Shown here: positions 61,869 to 64,000 of the stretch, in pieces
Numbering within the stretch: position 1 is the first letter of the stretch
Layout: the number at the start of each line of letters is the position of its first letter
Assembly (NCBI RefSeq): GCF_002865585.1
Contig: NZ_CP025581.1
Coordinates: forward strand, 1,550,001 to 1,614,000
Origin: Nocardioides houyundeii
GTDB taxonomy: Bacteria > Actinomycetota > Actinomycetes > Propionibacteriales > Nocardioidaceae
Direction of reading: 5' to 3'
Length of the DNA: 64,000 nt
Notes under the pieces: model-generated
Databases searched by the model: none
What the model was told of the DNA's origin: nothing
Seen by the model: the letters and a program-made list of their open reading frames with translations, nothing else
Position numbers and translations under genes: made by a program

Positions 61869-64000
61869 TCAGCGGTCCGAACCGGTCTCCGCCAGCCCCA
61901 TCCGGTCCAGGATCCAGGCCAGGGAGAACGCCCGGTCGTGCCAGGACTTGTAACGACCGGAGACGCCACCGTGGCCCGCCTCCATCTCGGTGCGGAGCAG
62001 GAAGTCGCGACGGCCCACCGCGGTGGTGCGGAGCCTGGCGATCCACTTGGCAGCCTCCACGTAGAGCACGCGGGTGTCGTTCAGGGACGTCTCGGCCAGG
62101 ATCGGGGGATAGTCCTGCGCCGTGACGTTGTCGTAGGGGGAGTAGGAGGCGATCAGGTCGTAGGCCTGCGGGTCGTCCTCCGGGTTGCCCCACTCCTCGT
62201 ACTCGGTCACCGTCAGCGGGAGGGTGGAGTCGAGCATGCTGGTCAGGGTGTCCACGAACGGGACGCTGGCCACCGCTCCGGCGAACAGCTCGGGGGCCTG
62301 GTTGAGCACCGCCCCGATCAGCAGGCCGCCGGCGCTCCCGCCCTCGGCCACCAGCGTCTCGGGGGTGGCGCGGCCCGTCTCCACCAGGTGCCGGGCACAG
62401 TCCACGAAGTCGTTGAAGGTGTTGGGCTTGTTGCCCAGCTTGCCCTCGTCGTACCAACGCCTGCCGACCTCGCCACCCCCGCGGACGTGGGCGATGGCGA
62501 ACGCCGCCCCCCGGTCCAGCAGGGAGAGCCGGGCGATCGAGAAGTAGGGGTCGATCGAGGCCTCGTAGGCGCCGTACCCGTAGAGCAGCGTGGGAACCGG
62601 GCCGTCGTCCCACGCGCCCCGACGGGCCACCACCGAGATCGGCACCTGCTCGCCGTCCCGGGCGGTGGCCCAGATCCGGTGCTCCTCGTAGTCCTCGGGG
62701 TCGTACCCGCCCAGCACCGGGGCTCGGCGCAGCAGGGTGAGCTCGCGGGTGCGTACGTCGTAGTCGTAGACCGACGAGGGCACCGAGAGCGAGGTGTAGC
62801 CGAGCCGCACCAGGGGCTGGTCGAACGACGGGTTGGACCCTGCACCCACGGTGTAGACCTCGCGGTCGAACTCGACCAGGTAGTCCTCGCCGAGCCCGGC
62901 CTCGGTGAGCTCGATGATCCGCAGCTGGGTCAGCGCCTGGCTGCGCTGGTGGATCACCAGGTGGGTGGCGAAGGCGTCGACGTCCTCGAGGCGGACCGCG
63001 GGGTCGTGGCTGACGACGGGCTGCCAGTCGTCGGGGTCGGTCGGGACGACCGGGGCGAGCGCGAGCTCGAAGTCGGGCCCGGAGCCGTTGTGCAGCACCA
63101 GGAAGACGTCCCGGCCAGCCACCACGGCCGGCTCGAGGTTGTACTCCAGCCCCTCCCGGCGCGGGCAGAAGACCACGAACTCGCCGTCCGGCTGCGCGGT
63201 GTCCCGGAAGGACCACTCGGTGGTCGACTTGGAGCCGCTGACGATGAACAGGAAGCGGTCGTCGCGGCTGCGCCCCACGTTGACCCAGAATCGACCGTCC
63301 GGCTCGTGGTGCACGAGCTGGTCGGCCTCCTGGGCGGTGCCGAGCCGGTGACGCCACACCTTGTCGGGGCGCCAGGACTCGTCCACGGTGGTGTAGTAGA
63401 AGGAGCGTCCGTCGACGTCCCAGGTGACACCGCCGAGGACGCCGGTGACCACGTCGGGGAGCAGCTCGGTGGTGCCGAGGTCCTTGACGCGGACCGTGTA
63501 CCTCTCGTCGCCGGCGGTGTCGGTGGCGTAGGCCAGCAGGGTGCCGTCCAGGGTGAGCGAGGAGCCCCCGAGGGAGAAGAACTCGTGACCCTCGGCGAGC
63601 TCGTTGAGGTCGAGGAGCACCTCCTCGCCCGGCAGTGCCGGCTGGTCGGGGGCAGCGTCGCCGTCCGGCCGGGGCGGGGTCCAGTCGGCCGCGTCAACCA
63701 CCGGCACCCGGCAGCTCACGCCGTAGTCCTTGCCCTCGAAGGAGCGGGAGTAGAACCACCAGCCGCGGTTGCGGGTGGGCACGGAGAGGTCGGTCTCCTT
63801 GGTGCGTGCCTTGATCTCGGTGAAGATCTGCTCGCGCAGTCCCGCCAGGTGCGCCGTGCGCTCGGCCGTCCAGGCGTTCTCGGCCGCGAGGTGGTCCAGC
63901 ACCTCGCGGGACTCCTTGTCCCGCAACCAGTCGTAGTCGTCGGTGCGGGTCCGACCATGGTGCTGCTGGGTGACGGGACGAGGTGCGGGGGACGGCGGCT
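61869..64000 (-). CDS. ptrB: Oligopeptidase B (S9 family), 5' end beyond window
   Basis: Serine peptidase cutting small peptides after basic residues. Beta-propeller in the first 400 residues, then the alpha/beta hydrolase domain with nucleophile Ser in EGGSAGGLLIGAVLNQ, Asp in SLNDTRVLYVEAAKW and His in EAGHGGVSGRYKSW. The frame stays open to base 64000, with HHGRTRTDDYDWLRDKES matching the family N-terminus, so the start lies just outside. At least 710 residues are visible. Confidence 0.94.
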   Translation of the reverse strand, partial: PPSPAPRPVTQQHHGRTRTDDYDWLRDKESREVLDHLAAENAWTAERTAHLAGLREQIFTEIKARTKETDLSVPTRNRGWWFYSRSFEGKDYGVSCRVPVVDAADWTPPRPDGDAAPDQPALPGEEVLLDLNELAEGHEFFSLGGSSLTLDGTLLAYATDTAGDERYTVRVKDLGTTELLPDVVTGVLGGVTWDVDGRSFYYTTVDESWRPDKVWRHRLGTAQEADQLVHHEPDGRFWVNVGRSRDDRFLFIVSGSKSTTEWSFRDTAQPDGEFVVFCPRREGLEYNLEPAVVAGRDVFLVLHNGSGPDFELALAPVVPTDPDDWQPVVSHDPAVRLEDVDAFATHLVIHQRSQALTQLRIIELTEAGLGEDYLVEFDREVYTVGAGSNPSFDQPLVRLGYTSLSVPSSVYDYDVRTRELTLLRRAPVLGGYDPEDYEEHRIWATARDGEQVPISVVARRGAWDDGPVPTLLYGYGAYEASIDPYFSIARLSLLDRGAAFAIAHVRGGGEVGRRWYDEGKLGNKPNTFNDFVDCARHLVETGRATPETLVAEGGSAGGLLIGAVLNQAPELFAGAVASVPFVDTLTSMLDSTLPLTVTEYEEWGNPEDDPQAYDLIASYSPYDNVTAQDYPPILAETSLNDTRVLYVEAAKWIARLRTTAVGRRDFLLRTEMEAGHGGVSGRYKSWHDRAFSLAWILDRMGLAETGSDR

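Noticed and set aside
61869..63926. Oligopeptidase B start at 63926
   Set aside because: That position is a TTG inside the conserved YDWLRDK motif; the frame and family sequence continue to base 64000.

Overview
The window is chromosomal DNA of a high-GC actinobacterium. The bifunctional PriA in place of HisA, the TIGR02234-type trp-operon membrane protein, the HGxxPAAW small membrane protein, a PdtaR-like ANTAR regulator, a DUF2613-type peptide and frequent GTG starts all point to Actinobacteria. The gene content looks most like Propionibacteriales/Nocardioidaceae, but the genus is an inference. I see no phage, insertion sequence, CRISPR array or replication origin.

Layout. 0.3-8.2 kb: lspA, an RluA-type pseudouridine synthase, a GNAT enzyme, a DUF2332 protein, dnaE, a membrane protein and a LON-domain protein. 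8.2-22.2 kb: hisD-hisC-hisB-hisH-priA-hisF, a heterodimeric ABC exporter, hisI, two trp-associated membrane proteins, trpC-trpB-trpA and a Sco1-type lipoprotein. Most of these genes overlap by 4-14 bp and are probably translationally coupled. trpE, trpD, trpF, hisG and hisE are not in the window, and PriA can cover the TrpF step. 22.3-31.6 kb: lgt, gltB-gltD, pyk, an unusual tRNA and a PdtaR-like regulator. 31.8-37.4 kb: a branched-chain amino-acid ABC importer (livHMGF on +, the binding lipoprotein on -) around a strong bidirectional terminator. 37.6-41.4 kb: GNAT, a hotdog thioesterase and polA.

41.4-56.0 kb is the accessory-looking part, a cell-surface glycan region. It holds a flippase, two stand-alone methyltransferases, three GT-C-like membrane proteins, a GT4 glycosyltransferase, a GT2-methyltransferase fusion, a 2-oxoglutarate oxygenase, an acyltransferase-3 protein and a PorA/DUF3068 protein. 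56.3-64 kb returns to housekeeping genes: rpsA, a sulfotransferase, coaE, a GH3 lipoprotein, a group-2 sigma factor and an oligopeptidase B that runs off the right end.

Two features run through the whole window. First, eight frameshifts break seven genes (dnaE, both ABC exporter genes, the TIGR02234 gene, lgt, gltB twice, one GNAT gene). Each is repaired by adding one base to a G or C run, so they are most likely assembly errors. Second, ten genes have a -10-like hexamer ending exactly 6 nt before the start codon, which suggests leaderless transcripts; this also fixes several start codons.
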